Origin: Acidobacteriota bacterium
GTDB lineage: Bacteria > Acidobacteriota > Vicinamibacteria > Vicinamibacterales > UBA2999
NCBI GenBank assembly: GCA_020851835.1
Contig: JADZBZ010000400.1
Location: 1 to 10,732, forward strand
Direction: 5' to 3'
DNA: 10,732 bases
In this document: piece by piece, positions 1-10,732 of the stretch
Layout of the letters: every line of letters begins with the position of its first letter
Position numbering within the stretch: the first letter of the stretch is position 1
Position numbers and translations under genes: made by a program
Notes under the pieces: generated by a model
What the model was told of the DNA's origin: nothing
The model's input: the letters and a program-made list of their open reading frames with translations, nothing else
Databases searched by the model: none

Positions 1-1590
<1,590 letters not shown>

Positions 1591-1618
1591 CGGGGCGAGG
1601 GGTCCCCGGCCGGCCCCG
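1591..1618 (+). other. GC-rich inverted repeat just after the gcvP stop
   Basis: CGGGGC (1591-1596) is repeated as its reverse complement GCCCCG (1613-1618). Between them lies a second self-complementary run, GGGGTCCCC (1599-1607). The sequence can fold as a GC-rich hairpin starting at the base after the gcvP stop codon. No T-run follows, so it is not a standard intrinsic terminator. It could stabilise the gcvP 3' end or weakly attenuate read-through into nnr. In DNA this GC-rich, short self-complementary runs are common by chance. Confidence 0.3.
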
Positions 1619-1622
1619 AGTC

Positions 1623-1638
1623 TCAGATCTTCATCTGG
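1623..1638 (+). other. Small hairpin in the nnr leader
   Basis: CAGAT (1624-1628) pairs with ATCTG (1633-1637) around a CTTC loop, and a T-G wobble extends the stem to 6 bp. It ends 9 nt before the nnr ATG at 1648. The only Shine-Dalgarno-like bases for nnr, TGGA at 1636-1639, overlap the 3' arm, so folding might limit nnr initiation. A stem this short is weak evidence by itself. Confidence 0.25.
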
Positions 1639-1647
1639 ACGCCGTCG

Positions 1648-3231
1648 ATGCGAATCCTGAACGCCGATCAGATGCGCGAGGCCGATCGGGCGACGATCCA
1701 CGACGTCGGCATTCCCTCCATCGTCCTGATGGAGAATGCCGGCCGCCAGGTGGTGTCGGCCATGGAGTCACTGTTCGACGATCTGGCCGAGCGCAGTGTC
1801 GCCGTCATCGCCGGGCGTGGCAACAACGGGGGTGACGGCTTTGTCGTGGCGCGGACGCTGCACCAGCGCGGTATCGAGACGTCGGTGTTTCTCGTCGGGC
1901 GCGTCGCCGAGGTCGAGGGGGACGCCCGCATCAATCTCGACGTGCTGGGCCGCCTCGGCGTGACGGTCGTAGAGGTGGCCGACGAAGGCGCCTGGGAGCT
2001 GCACTTCTCGGAGATCGGCGAACACGACCTCCTCGTCGATGCGCTGTTTGGCACGGGCCTCAGGGGGCCGCTCACGGGCCTGCACGGGACGGTGGTCGCC
2101 GATCTCAACGGCAGCGGCATTCCGATTGTGTCCATCGACCTGCCGTCGGGGCTCTCCGCCGACACGCCCGATCTGTTGGGTGACTGCGTGGACGCGTCGG
2201 TCACGGTCACGCTCGGCGCGCCGAAGCTGCCGCTCGTGCTGCCGCCGGCCGAGGAGAAGGCGGGCGAGGTCGTCATTGCGGACATTGGCATTCCGCTGGG
2301 CGTTATCGAGCAGCTCGACGGGCCGCGCACCGAGCTCATCACGAAGGAGCGGCTCAGGCCGCTCATTCCTCCGCGCTCCCCCGATTCGCACAAGGGCGAC
2401 TTCGGCCGCGTGCTGATCGTCGCCGGATCGGCGGGGAAGACCGGTGCGGCCGCGCTGGCCGCGCAGGGGGCGCTCAGGTCGGGCGCGGGGCTGGTGACGA
2501 TCGCCTGCCCGCGATCGTGCCAGCCCGTGGTGGCCGCCCTCGGCCTCGAGTACATGACCGAGCCTCTCGAGGAGACGCCATCGGGGACCGTGCATTTCGC
2601 GGCGGCCGAAGTGGTGCTCGGCCTCGAGGCCGACGTCGTGGCCGTCGGTCCGGGGCTGGGGCGAGGCGAGGGCGTCGTGACGTTCGTCCGGGAGCTGCTG
2701 GAGAAAGGCGAAACCTCGCTGGTGCTCGATGCCGATGGCCTAAACGCATTTGGCGACGACCCGTCGGCGCTGGTCGGCCGCGAGGGCCGCGACGTCATCG
2801 TCACGCCGCATCCAGGCGAGATGGCGCGGCTCATGGGATGCTCGGTGGAGGACGTCCAGGCCAACCGGCTCGGCATGGCCGTGGACCTCGCGCGGCGGCA
2901 CCGGCTGTACGTCGTGCTGAAGGGGTATCGCACGCTCATCGCGACGCCCACCGGGACCGTGTTCGTCAACCCCACGGGCTCTCCCGGGATGGCCACCGGC
3001 GGCACGGGCGACGTCCTGACGGGCATGCTGGCGGCGTGGCTGGCGCAGCTGCTCGACGCCGAGGCGGCCTGCCGCGTGGCCGTTTACCTGCACGGGTCGG
3101 CCGGCGAACTGGCTGATGCCGACACCGGCGAGGTGTCGATGACGGCCGGCGACCTGGCCGAACACATCGGCGACGCCGTGCTCGAGCTGACCGCCCGCCG
3201 CCGCGTCGTCAATCGCCAGCCGGAAGGATGA
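1648..3231 (+). CDS. nnr: Bifunctional NAD(P)H-hydrate epimerase / ADP-dependent NAD(P)H-hydrate dehydratase
   Basis: This is a metabolite-repair enzyme. The N-terminal YjeF_N domain epimerises R- and S-NAD(P)HX, and the C-terminal carbohydrate-kinase-like domain dehydrates S-NAD(P)HX back to NAD(P)H using ADP. The protein has 527 residues, the usual length for the fused form. In the epimerase domain (about 1-220) I see the typical start MRILNADQMREADR, ENAGR, GRGNNGGDGF (56-65), VDALFGTG with Asp131, and SIDLPSGLSADT (162-173). In the dehydratase domain (about 225-520) I see HKGDFGRVLIVAGS (248-261), GPGLGRG (334-340), LDADGLN (360-366), TPHPGE (386-391), LKGYRT and GGTGD (451-455), whose Asp455 is the expected catalytic residue. 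The ATG at 1648 is favoured because the conserved N-terminus begins there, although the Shine-Dalgarno is poor. The last bases form ATGA with the tsaE start, implying translational coupling. Confidence 0.96.
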   Translation: MRILNADQMREADRATIHDVGIPSIVLMENAGRQVVSAMESLFDDLAERSVAVIAGRGNNGGDGFVVARTLHQRGIETSVFLVGRVAEVEGDARINLDVLGRLGVTVVEVADEGAWELHFSEIGEHDLLVDALFGTGLRGPLTGLHGTVVADLNGSGIPIVSIDLPSGLSADTPDLLGDCVDASVTVTLGAPKLPLVLPPAEEKAGEVVIADIGIPLGVIEQLDGPRTELITKERLRPLIPPRSPDSHKGDFGRVLIVAGSAGKTGAAALAAQGALRSGAGLVTIACPRSCQPVVAALGLEYMTEPLEETPSGTVHFAAAEVVLGLEADVVAVGPGLGRGEGVVTFVRELLEKGETSLVLDADGLNAFGDDPSALVGREGRDVIVTPHPGEMARLMGCSVEDVQANRLGMAVDLARRHRLYVVLKGYRTLIATPTGTVFVNPTGSPGMATGGTGDVLTGMLAAWLAQLLDAEAACRVAVYLHGSAGELADADTGEVSMTAGDLAEHIGDAVLELTARRRVVNRQPEG

Positions 3232-3674
3232 CCGGGTCGTTCACGTCGGGCTCCGAGGCCGAGACGCGCGAGCTGGCCGCGCGGCTGGCCGCCAGCCTGG
3301 AGCCGGGCGCGGTGCTCCTGCTCTCGGGCGACCTGGGCGCGGGGAAGACCGCGTTCGTGCGGGGTCTCGCCAAGGGGATGGGAATCGACCCGGACGCGGT
3401 GACCAGCCCAACCTTCACCCTCGTGCACGAGTACCGGGGTGGGCGTCTGCCGCTGATTCACGTGGACTTGTACCGGCTCGAGGTGGCCGACCTCGACGAC
3501 ATCGGGCTGGACGAGGCGTTGGCGGGGGAGGGCGTCGTGGCCGTCGAATGGCCCGAGCGACTGGCGCGCCCGGTCCCCGGCGCACTCGAGATCCGCATTC
3601 AGGACCGAGGCGCGAACTCGCGGTCGATCGCCCTGGCACTCATTCCATCCGATAGTTCGGCGATTCCTTCGTGA
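3228..3674 (+). CDS. tsaE: tRNA threonylcarbamoyladenosine biosynthesis ATPase TsaE
   Basis: TsaE is the P-loop ATPase that works with the TsaD/TsaB complex to make N6-threonylcarbamoyladenosine at A37 of ANN-decoding tRNAs. The product is 148 residues, normal for the family. Motifs are the Walker A GDLGAGKT (34-41), TSPTFTLVHEY (59-69), HVDLYRL (78-84), a DDIGLDE segment and EWPER (107-111). The start codon overlaps the nnr stop as ATGA (3228-3231). A GGAAGG run abuts the ATG at zero spacing, too close for an ordinary Shine-Dalgarno, so initiation probably depends on coupling to nnr. In E. coli the equivalent genes (yjeF-yjeE) are also adjacent and are followed by amiB, but here no amiB follows. 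The last 35 bases overlap the 3' end of the convergent guaB gene. The C-terminal tail after ALALIP is poorly conserved, so the overlap probably costs little function. Confidence 0.95.
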   Translation: MTGSFTSGSEAETRELAARLAASLEPGAVLLLSGDLGAGKTAFVRGLAKGMGIDPDAVTSPTFTLVHEYRGGRLPLIHVDLYRLEVADLDDIGLDEALAGEGVVAVEWPERLARPVPGALEIRIQDRGANSRSIALALIPSDSSAIPS

Positions 3675-5184
3675 TGGTCACGTCGTGGACGTGGCTCTCG
3701 CGGAAGCCGGCGTTGGTGATGCGGATGAACTTCGAATCGCGCTGCAGATCCGTGATGGTCGGGGTGCCGCAGTAACCCATGCCGGCGCGCAGGCCGCCGA
3801 CCAGTTGGTGGACCACCATCGCCACGCTGCCCTTGTGCGGGACGCGGCCTTCGATGCCCTCTGGCACGAGCTTATCCATGCCCCGGCCGGCCGGGCTGGT
3901 ACCGCTTTCGAGTTCGAAGTCGTCCTGGAAGTAGCGGTCGCGCGAGCCCTTGCGCATGGCACCAATGGAGCCCATGCCCCGGTATTCCTTGAAGGTCCGG
4001 CCCTGGTAGAGAATGAGCTCGCCCGGACTTTCGTCGGTACCGGCGAACAGGTTGCCAATCATCACCGAACTGGCGCCGACGGCGAGCGCCTTCACCACGT
4101 CGCCAGAGAACCGGATGCCGCCGTCGGCAATGACGGGCACGTCGTGGCGCTCGGCGGCCGCAGCGCACTCGGCAACCGACGTGATCATCGGCACGCCGAT
4201 GCCCGCCACCACGCGCGTCGTGCAGATCGATCCGCCACCGATACCCACCTTGACCGCATCGACGCCCAGGCCGATGAGCGCGTCGGTGGCCTCGGCGGTG
4301 GCGACGTTACCGGCCACCAGATCCACCGACGGGCACGCGCGGCGCAGCGTCCGCACCATGTCGAGCACACCTTGCGAATGACCGTGCGCCGTGTCGATGA
4401 CGAGCACGTCCACGTGGGCCTGCACGAGGGCCTCGGCCCGCTCGATCGTGTCGCGGGCCGTGCCCACGGCCGCGCCGCAGCGCAACCGGCCCAGCGAGTC
4501 TTTGCACGCGTTCGGGTACTTGATGGCCTTCTGGATGTCCTTGACGGTGATCAGGCCCTTGAGGCGATAGTCCTGATCCACCACGAGGAGTTTCTCGACT
4601 TTGGCGTGGTGCAGGATTTCGCGGGCCTGATCGAGCGTGGTCCCGACCGGGACAGTGAAGAGCCGGTCCTTGGTCATCACCTCGCTGACGGGCCGGTCGA
4701 CATTGGTCTCGAATCGCAGGTCGCGGTTGGTCAAGATTCCGGTGAGGCGCCCTTCCTTGCTACCGTCCTCGGTGATGGGCACGCCCGAGATGCGGTAGCG
4801 GCGCATCAACTCGAGCGCTTCGTGGATGCGAGCCGTCGGCGACAGCGTGATTGGGTTGACGATCATCCCGCTCTCGGAGCGCTTGACGCGATCCACTTCC
4901 GAGGCCTGCTGCTCGATGGACTGGTTCTTGTGGATGATCCCGAGCCCGCCCTGCTGCGCCATCGCGATGGCCATCTCGGACTCGGTGACGGTGTCCATGG
5001 CCGCACTGAGCAGGGGCACGTTGAGGCGGATGTGACGGCTCAGCCGGGTGCCGACGTCCACCTGGGCCGGCAGGACCGTGGAGTGGCGGGGGACGAGCAG
5101 GATGTCGTCGAAGGTGAGGGCGGTGGTGAGCGCCGTGTCGAGGCGCGTGGTCAGGGTCCGTTCTTCCTTGAGTTGTGTGCTCAT
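3640..5184 (-). CDS. guaB: Inosine-5'-monophosphate dehydrogenase
   Basis: This enzyme oxidises IMP to XMP with NAD+, the committed step of guanine nucleotide synthesis. I place the start at the ATG whose first base is 5184, giving 514 residues beginning MSTQLKEERT. An in-frame ATG at 5295 would add 37 residues, but those lie inside the secA 3' coding region and do not look like IMPDH. Landmarks are LTFDDILLVPRHS (23-35), PLLSAAMDTVTE (57-68), two CBS domains (about 104-225), IDTAHGHS (263-270), ADGGIRFSGD (353-362) and MGSIGAMRKGS (404-414). The catalytic loop reads GGGSICTTR, with Cys321 in place and Gly where most family members have Pro (GPGSICTT). The flap Arg417-Tyr418 pair (RDRYFQ) is present. 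C-terminal ESHVHDVTITKESPNYR is canonical. A GGGGCGG run about 9 nt upstream may serve as Shine-Dalgarno. The gap after the secA TAA is only 4 nt, so the gene probably depends on the secA transcript. Confidence 0.96.
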   Translation of the reverse strand: MSTQLKEERTLTTRLDTALTTALTFDDILLVPRHSTVLPAQVDVGTRLSRHIRLNVPLLSAAMDTVTESEMAIAMAQQGGLGIIHKNQSIEQQASEVDRVKRSESGMIVNPITLSPTARIHEALELMRRYRISGVPITEDGSKEGRLTGILTNRDLRFETNVDRPVSEVMTKDRLFTVPVGTTLDQAREILHHAKVEKLLVVDQDYRLKGLITVKDIQKAIKYPNACKDSLGRLRCGAAVGTARDTIERAEALVQAHVDVLVIDTAHGHSQGVLDMVRTLRRACPSVDLVAGNVATAEATDALIGLGVDAVKVGIGGGSICTTRVVAGIGVPMITSVAECAAAAERHDVPVIADGGIRFSGDVVKALAVGASSVMIGNLFAGTDESPGELILYQGRTFKEYRGMGSIGAMRKGSRDRYFQDDFELESGTSPAGRGMDKLVPEGIEGRVPHKGSVAMVVHQLVGGLRAGMGYCGTPTITDLQRDSKFIRITNAGFRESHVHDVTITKESPNYRME

Positions 5185-5188
5185 CGAT

Positions 5189-8131
<2,943 letters not shown>

Positions 8132-8141
8132 GAAAGGGACG

Positions 8142-8156
8142 CAGGCAGGGTGCCTG
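8142..8156 (-). promoter_or_regulatory. Hairpin at the 5' end of the inferred secA leader
   Basis: On the minus strand CAGGCA, CCC, TGCCTG form a perfect 6-bp stem with a 3-nt loop. If transcription starts near 8158, as the -10 box predicts, the stem begins about 2 nt from the mRNA 5' end and finishes 10 nt before the secA ATG. The remaining spacer is pyrimidine-rich and lacks an AGGAGG-like sequence. The fold could protect the 5' end or influence initiation. The same hexamers could instead be DNA half-sites for a regulator. Confidence 0.4.
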
Positions 8157-8164
8157 TTCGAACG

Positions 8165-8193
8165 ATTATACAGGCATTGGGCTCGAGGCTCTA
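8165..8193 (-). promoter_or_regulatory. Sigma-70-type promoter of secA(-guaB)
   Basis: The minus strand carries a perfect TATAAT -10 box (8165-8170). A weak -35 match TAGAGC (8188-8193) lies 17 bp upstream. The expected start is near 8158, giving a leader of about 27 nt before the secA ATG. An exact TATAAT in such GC-rich DNA, inside a short gap and in the right direction, is good evidence for a promoter. The -35 has only 3 of 6 consensus bases, so an activator or a different -35 alignment is possible. Confidence 0.65.
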
Positions 8194-8228
8194 GGTCGTG
8201 GCGTGGCCGACGCGCACGCGCTCGAGCC
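8180..8228 (-). other. GC-rich inverted repeat between the M23 gene and secA
   Basis: GGCTCGAG (8180-8187) is matched by its reverse complement CTCGAGCC (8221-8228). An inner stem of eight pairs with a one-base bulge can also form (CGTGGCGT 8197-8204 with 8210-8218). The element begins 6 nt after the TAG stop of the M23 gene, so it would lie at the 3' end of that transcript. No U-run follows. It may be a transcript-end or stability structure, and it also overlaps the secA -35 region. Confidence 0.4.
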
Positions 8229-8234
8229 TGAAAC

Positions 8235-9155
8235 CTAATCGGCGCTCGTGCCGCGCGGGTTGAGCAGGAACCGGAGGGGATTGAGAATGCGGCCGCTCAC
8301 GCGCACTTCGTAGTGCAGGTGCGGGCCCGTGGCCCGGCCGGTGGAGCCGACCAGCCCGATGAGGTCGCCGCGCTTGACCGACTGCCCCCGCTGCGTGCGG
8401 AACGCCGACAGGTGCCCATAACGGGTTTCGACGCCGAACTTGTGGTCGATCACCACGAGGTTGCCGTAAGCGCCCGAGAAGGCGGCCTGCGACACCACGC
8501 CGTCGGCCGTCGCATACACCGGTGTGCCGCGATCGGCCGAGATGTCGAGTCCGGGGTGGAAGTCGGCTTCGCCGGTAAACGGGTCGGATCGCCCGCCAGT
8601 GCCCGACGACAGCCAGCCGTGCGTGGGCCAAAGCGACGGCGTGGCGGCAGCCAGCGCGTTGCGGCGATCGACGCCGGTGCTCACGAGCCGCAGCCGGTTC
8701 TCGATTCCCTGGAGCAGGTCGCGGAGCAGGCCGAAGGTATCTTCCGGAGAGCCCAGCCCGGGCGTGAGCGAGGTCAGGGCCCCGCCGCTGGCGGCCCCGC
8801 CCATGGCCCGGTTCTTCACGATGGCCGGCAGCCTGTCCATGGCCGCCTGAAGCGCCGGGTCCAAGGCGGCCTTGCCGCCGAGATCGGAAATCGCCGTCTG
8901 CAGCGCCGTGATCTGACCCGTGAGCGCTTCGGTCGCGCCGCGGAAGCTGCTGTTCTCCAGTTCGAGGGCCGCGTTGGTCGCGTAGATACCGCCCACCTCG
9001 GCCTTGGCCTTCCAGGCGGCACCAAAACCGATGAGCACCGGCAGCGCCAGCACCATGGTCACCACTGACAGCAGCGGCCGCAGACCGACCGTGAATCTGC
9101 GCACGACACCCGAACGGCGGTCGGCAACGACGATGGTGTAGCGGTTCGACAGCAT
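8235..9155 (-). CDS. Membrane-anchored M23 family metallopeptidase (LytM/peptidoglycan endopeptidase type)
   Basis: This is probably a zinc peptidase acting on peptidoglycan cross-bridges or stems, or a degenerate regulator of amidases. I use the ATG at 9155 (306 residues), preceded by AGGA at 4-nt spacing. A longer in-frame TTG start at 9233 is unlikely. The order is a short basic N-terminus, one hydrophobic segment (about 24-46) that should anchor the protein with its C-terminus outside the cytoplasm, a helical, possibly coiled-coil region (about 50-115), a Gly/Ala-rich linker, then the M23 domain (about 175-295). Zinc ligands expected for LytM are visible: His200 and Asp204 in FHPGLDISA, and His281 in GPHLHYEVR, with His279 and YGHLS His248 as the other catalytic-site histidines. 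The domain therefore looks active. A peptidase of this kind next to secA also occurs in some Proteobacteria, as I recall. The substrate cannot be told from sequence. Confidence 0.9.
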   Translation of the reverse strand: MLSNRYTIVVADRRSGVVRRFTVGLRPLLSVVTMVLALPVLIGFGAAWKAKAEVGGIYATNAALELENSSFRGATEALTGQITALQTAISDLGGKAALDPALQAAMDRLPAIVKNRAMGGAASGGALTSLTPGLGSPEDTFGLLRDLLQGIENRLRLVSTGVDRRNALAAATPSLWPTHGWLSSGTGGRSDPFTGEADFHPGLDISADRGTPVYATADGVVSQAAFSGAYGNLVVIDHKFGVETRYGHLSAFRTQRGQSVKRGDLIGLVGSTGRATGPHLHYEVRVSGRILNPLRFLLNPRGTSAD

Positions 9156-9242
9156 CAGATCCTGGGTATTTCGGTTCCGGGCCCCGGTAGGCAAGCCGGA
9201 CGCTGGCTCTTCCGATCGGCCGCGAGCCGACAAAACCGTATG

Positions 9243-9271
9243 AGCGTAGCACGGGGCACTTGGCTGATGAA
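9243..9271 (-). promoter_or_regulatory. Weak candidate promoter for the M23 peptidase gene
   Basis: Within the 194-bp gap between comM and the M23 gene, the minus strand has TACGCT (9243-9248) preceded by an extended -10 TG, with TTCATC (9266-9271) 17 bp upstream. Each hexamer matches only 3 of 6 consensus bases. The gap has no other obvious promoter, no tRNA-like fold that I can see and no U-tailed terminator for comM. An inverted pair CCGGAA/TTCCGG (9272-9277, 9315-9320) lies just upstream. Read-through from comM is the alternative. Confidence 0.2.
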
Positions 9272-9349
9272 CCGGAAACTACACGGTGCTTCACGATTCG
9301 CGTTTTGTTCGCTGTTCCGGGTCCGAGCTGTGACGACCGGGGCGCCGGG

Positions 9350-10732
9350 TCAGGCCACGAACCGGTACTGCAGCGCCTCGGCAACCGAGGCGTCGGCGAT
9401 GCGTTCGGCGTTCTGGAGATCGGCGATCGTGCGCGCGACGCGCAGCACGCGGTGGTACGCCCGCGCCGACAACTGCAGCCTCTCGGCCGAGCGCTCGAGC
9501 AGGGTTCGAGCCGCGTGCGCGATATCGCCGAACCCGTGCAGAGCGCGCGCCGCCAGGCGGGCGTTGAGGCACCCCTGCCGGGCGATCTGGCGGTCGCGAG
9601 CCGCCAGCACCCGCGCGCGGACCACGGCTGAGGTTTCGCTCCGTGGCCCGCCACTCAGCGCGGCGATTGGCACCGGCTCGACCTCCACCACCAGGTCGAG
9701 CCGATCGCGCAGCGGGCCGGACAGGCGCGCGCCGTAGCGTGCCACCTGCTGCGGGGTGCAGCGGCACGCTCGCGTGGCGTGGCCCAGATACCCGCACGGG
9801 CAGGGGTTCATCGCCGCCACCAGCATGAACCGTGCGGGAAACACGACCGATCGTGCCGCCCGCGACACGGCGATGCGGCCTTCCTCGAGCGGTTGCCGCA
9901 GGGCGTCGAGCACGCGACGCTCGAACTCGGGCATTTCGTCCAGGAACAGCACTCCGTGATGCGCCAGGCTCACCTCGCCCGGGCGCGGATGGCTGCCCCC
10001 GCCCACCAGCGCCGCGTCCGACGCCGTGTGGTGGGGTGCTCGGAACGGCCGCTCGGCCAGAAGGCTGCCGCCCGGTGGGATGAGGCCGGCCACCGAATGA
10101 ATGGCCGTGGCTTCGAGTGCTTCGTCGAACCCCAGGGGTGGCAGAATCGTCGGCAACCGCCGCGCGAGCATGGTCTTGCCGGCCCCCGGTGGACCGATCA
10201 GCAGGAGGTTGTGCCCCCCGGCCGCGGCGACTTCCAGCGCGCGGCGCGCGAACGCCTGTCCGCGAAGGTCCGCCAGGTCGAGGCCCGCCTCTGGCGCCCG
10301 GCCCGCGTCGGGAGCCGGTGGCGAGGAGGGCAACGGCCATTCGTGACGGTCCCGGTTGAGGCACTCGACGGCTTCGGTGAGCGTCTTCACGGGTAGGAGC
10401 CGCAGGCCGTCCACCACGCCCGCCTCGGCGGCATTGGCCGCGGGCAGCAACAGGGCGGCGGCATGCTGTTGGCGGGCCGCCACGGCGATGGGCAGCGCGC
10501 CGCGCGCCGGGTGGATGGTGCCATCCAGAGCCAGTTCGCCCACGACAATCACGTCCCGAATGTCGCGGTCGCGCACCACGCCGGACGCGGCCAGCACGCC
10601 CAGGGCAATGGGCAGGTCGAAGGCCGCGCCCGCCTTGCGGACGTCGGCCGGCGCCATGTTGATGACGATGCGATGCTGGGGGAACTCGAAGCCGGAGTTG
10701 CGGATGGCCGCGTGTACGCGGTCTCGGCTTTC
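9350..10732 (-). CDS. comM: ComM/YifB family Mg-chelatase-like AAA+ ATPase (5' partial)
   Basis: ComM is a hexameric helicase-like AAA+ protein that promotes branch migration when transformed DNA is integrated. The family is also found widely in bacteria not known to be competent. The frame is open to the right edge. The first 25 visible residues (ESRDRVHAAIRNSGFEFPQ and on) align with the family before the first in-window ATG at 10657, so the true start lies outside. The visible part is 460 residues, so about 45 are missing compared with E. coli YifB. Landmarks in visible-part numbering are NMAPADVRKAGAAFDLPIA (25-43), an N-terminal LonC-like domain, Walker A GPPGAGKT (180-187), HSVAGL, RPFRAPHHTAS, Walker B VLFLDEMPEF (261-270), a four-cysteine cluster in NPCPCGY...RACRC (309-325), LSGPLRDRLDL, and a C-terminal domain ending with LSARAYHRVLRVARTIADL. 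The TGA stop is 194 nt before the M23 start, so cotranscription is uncertain. Confidence 0.95.
   Translation of the reverse strand, partial: ESRDRVHAAIRNSGFEFPQHRIVINMAPADVRKAGAAFDLPIALGVLAASGVVRDRDIRDVIVVGELALDGTIHPARGALPIAVAARQQHAAALLLPAANAAEAGVVDGLRLLPVKTLTEAVECLNRDRHEWPLPSSPPAPDAGRAPEAGLDLADLRGQAFARRALEVAAAGGHNLLLIGPPGAGKTMLARRLPTILPPLGFDEALEATAIHSVAGLIPPGGSLLAERPFRAPHHTASDAALVGGGSHPRPGEVSLAHHGVLFLDEMPEFERRVLDALRQPLEEGRIAVSRAARSVVFPARFMLVAAMNPCPCGYLGHATRACRCTPQQVARYGARLSGPLRDRLDLVVEVEPVPIAALSGGPRSETSAVVRARVLAARDRQIARQGCLNARLAARALHGFGDIAHAARTLLERSAERLQLSARAYHRVLRVARTIADLQNAERIADASVAEALQYRFVA

Noticed and set aside
1668..3026. 452-codon open frame on the minus strand opposite nnr
   Set aside because: The translation is a Ser/Pro/Thr/Arg-rich low-complexity product without motifs, while nnr on the plus strand is complete and conserved.
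8156..8163. GTTCGAAC palindrome as a LexA (SOS) box at the secA promoter
   Set aside because: The Gram-positive-type box needs GAAC and GTTC half-sites separated by four bases in the opposite order. This is just an 8-bp palindrome, and nothing links secA to the SOS response.
9156..9349. Possible small RNA or tRNA gene in the 194-bp comM to M23 gap
   Set aside because: I could not find a cloverleaf, a CCA end, a T-loop motif or a U-tailed terminator. Only short, scattered inverted repeats are present.
8191..9654. 487-codon open frame on the minus strand overlapping the M23 and comM genes
   Set aside because: It is out of frame with both genes. Its product is Arg/Ala/Gly-rich, and the motifs occur only in the M23 and ComM frames.
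9350..10732. ComM as evidence for a local natural-competence cluster
   Set aside because: No other competence gene lies in the window, and this family is widespread in bacteria not known to be transformable.

Overview
The window is a GC-rich, densely packed stretch of bacterial chromosome that carries only housekeeping genes. High G+C, strong G/C preference at third codon positions and very short intergenic gaps suggest Acidobacteriota (Vicinamibacteria-like) or a similar GC-rich phylum. That placement is a guess from gene style, not a phylogeny. I see no rRNA, tRNA, insertion sequence, CRISPR array, phage gene or sign of recent transfer.

Left arm, plus strand (1-3674): the 3' half of gcvP (glycine decarboxylase P-protein, full-length type, running off the left edge), then nnr (bifunctional NAD(P)H-hydrate epimerase/dehydratase) and tsaE (ATPase for tRNA t6A synthesis). 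nnr and tsaE overlap by 4 nt. The nnr-tsaE pair recalls the E. coli yjeF-yjeE arrangement.

Right arm, minus strand (3640-10732), in transcription order from the right edge: comM/yifB (Mg-chelatase-like AAA+ ATPase, 5' end beyond the right edge), a membrane-anchored M23 metallopeptidase, secA (preprotein translocase ATPase) and guaB (IMP dehydrogenase). guaB starts 4 nt after the secA stop, so the two are probably cotranscribed. tsaE and guaB converge and overlap by 35 nt at their 3' ends, leaving no room for a conventional terminator.

The main non-coding interest is the 103-bp gap between the M23 gene and secA. It holds a perfect TATAAT -10 box, three alternating copies of a TGCCTG hexamer around the inferred transcription start, a short leader hairpin with no evident Shine-Dalgarno, and a longer GC-rich inverted repeat that covers the -35 region. 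Protein-level oddities are an extra segment of about 36 residues in SecA NBD2 and a lengthened active-site flap in IMP dehydrogenase. I found no convincing undescribed multi-gene system here.
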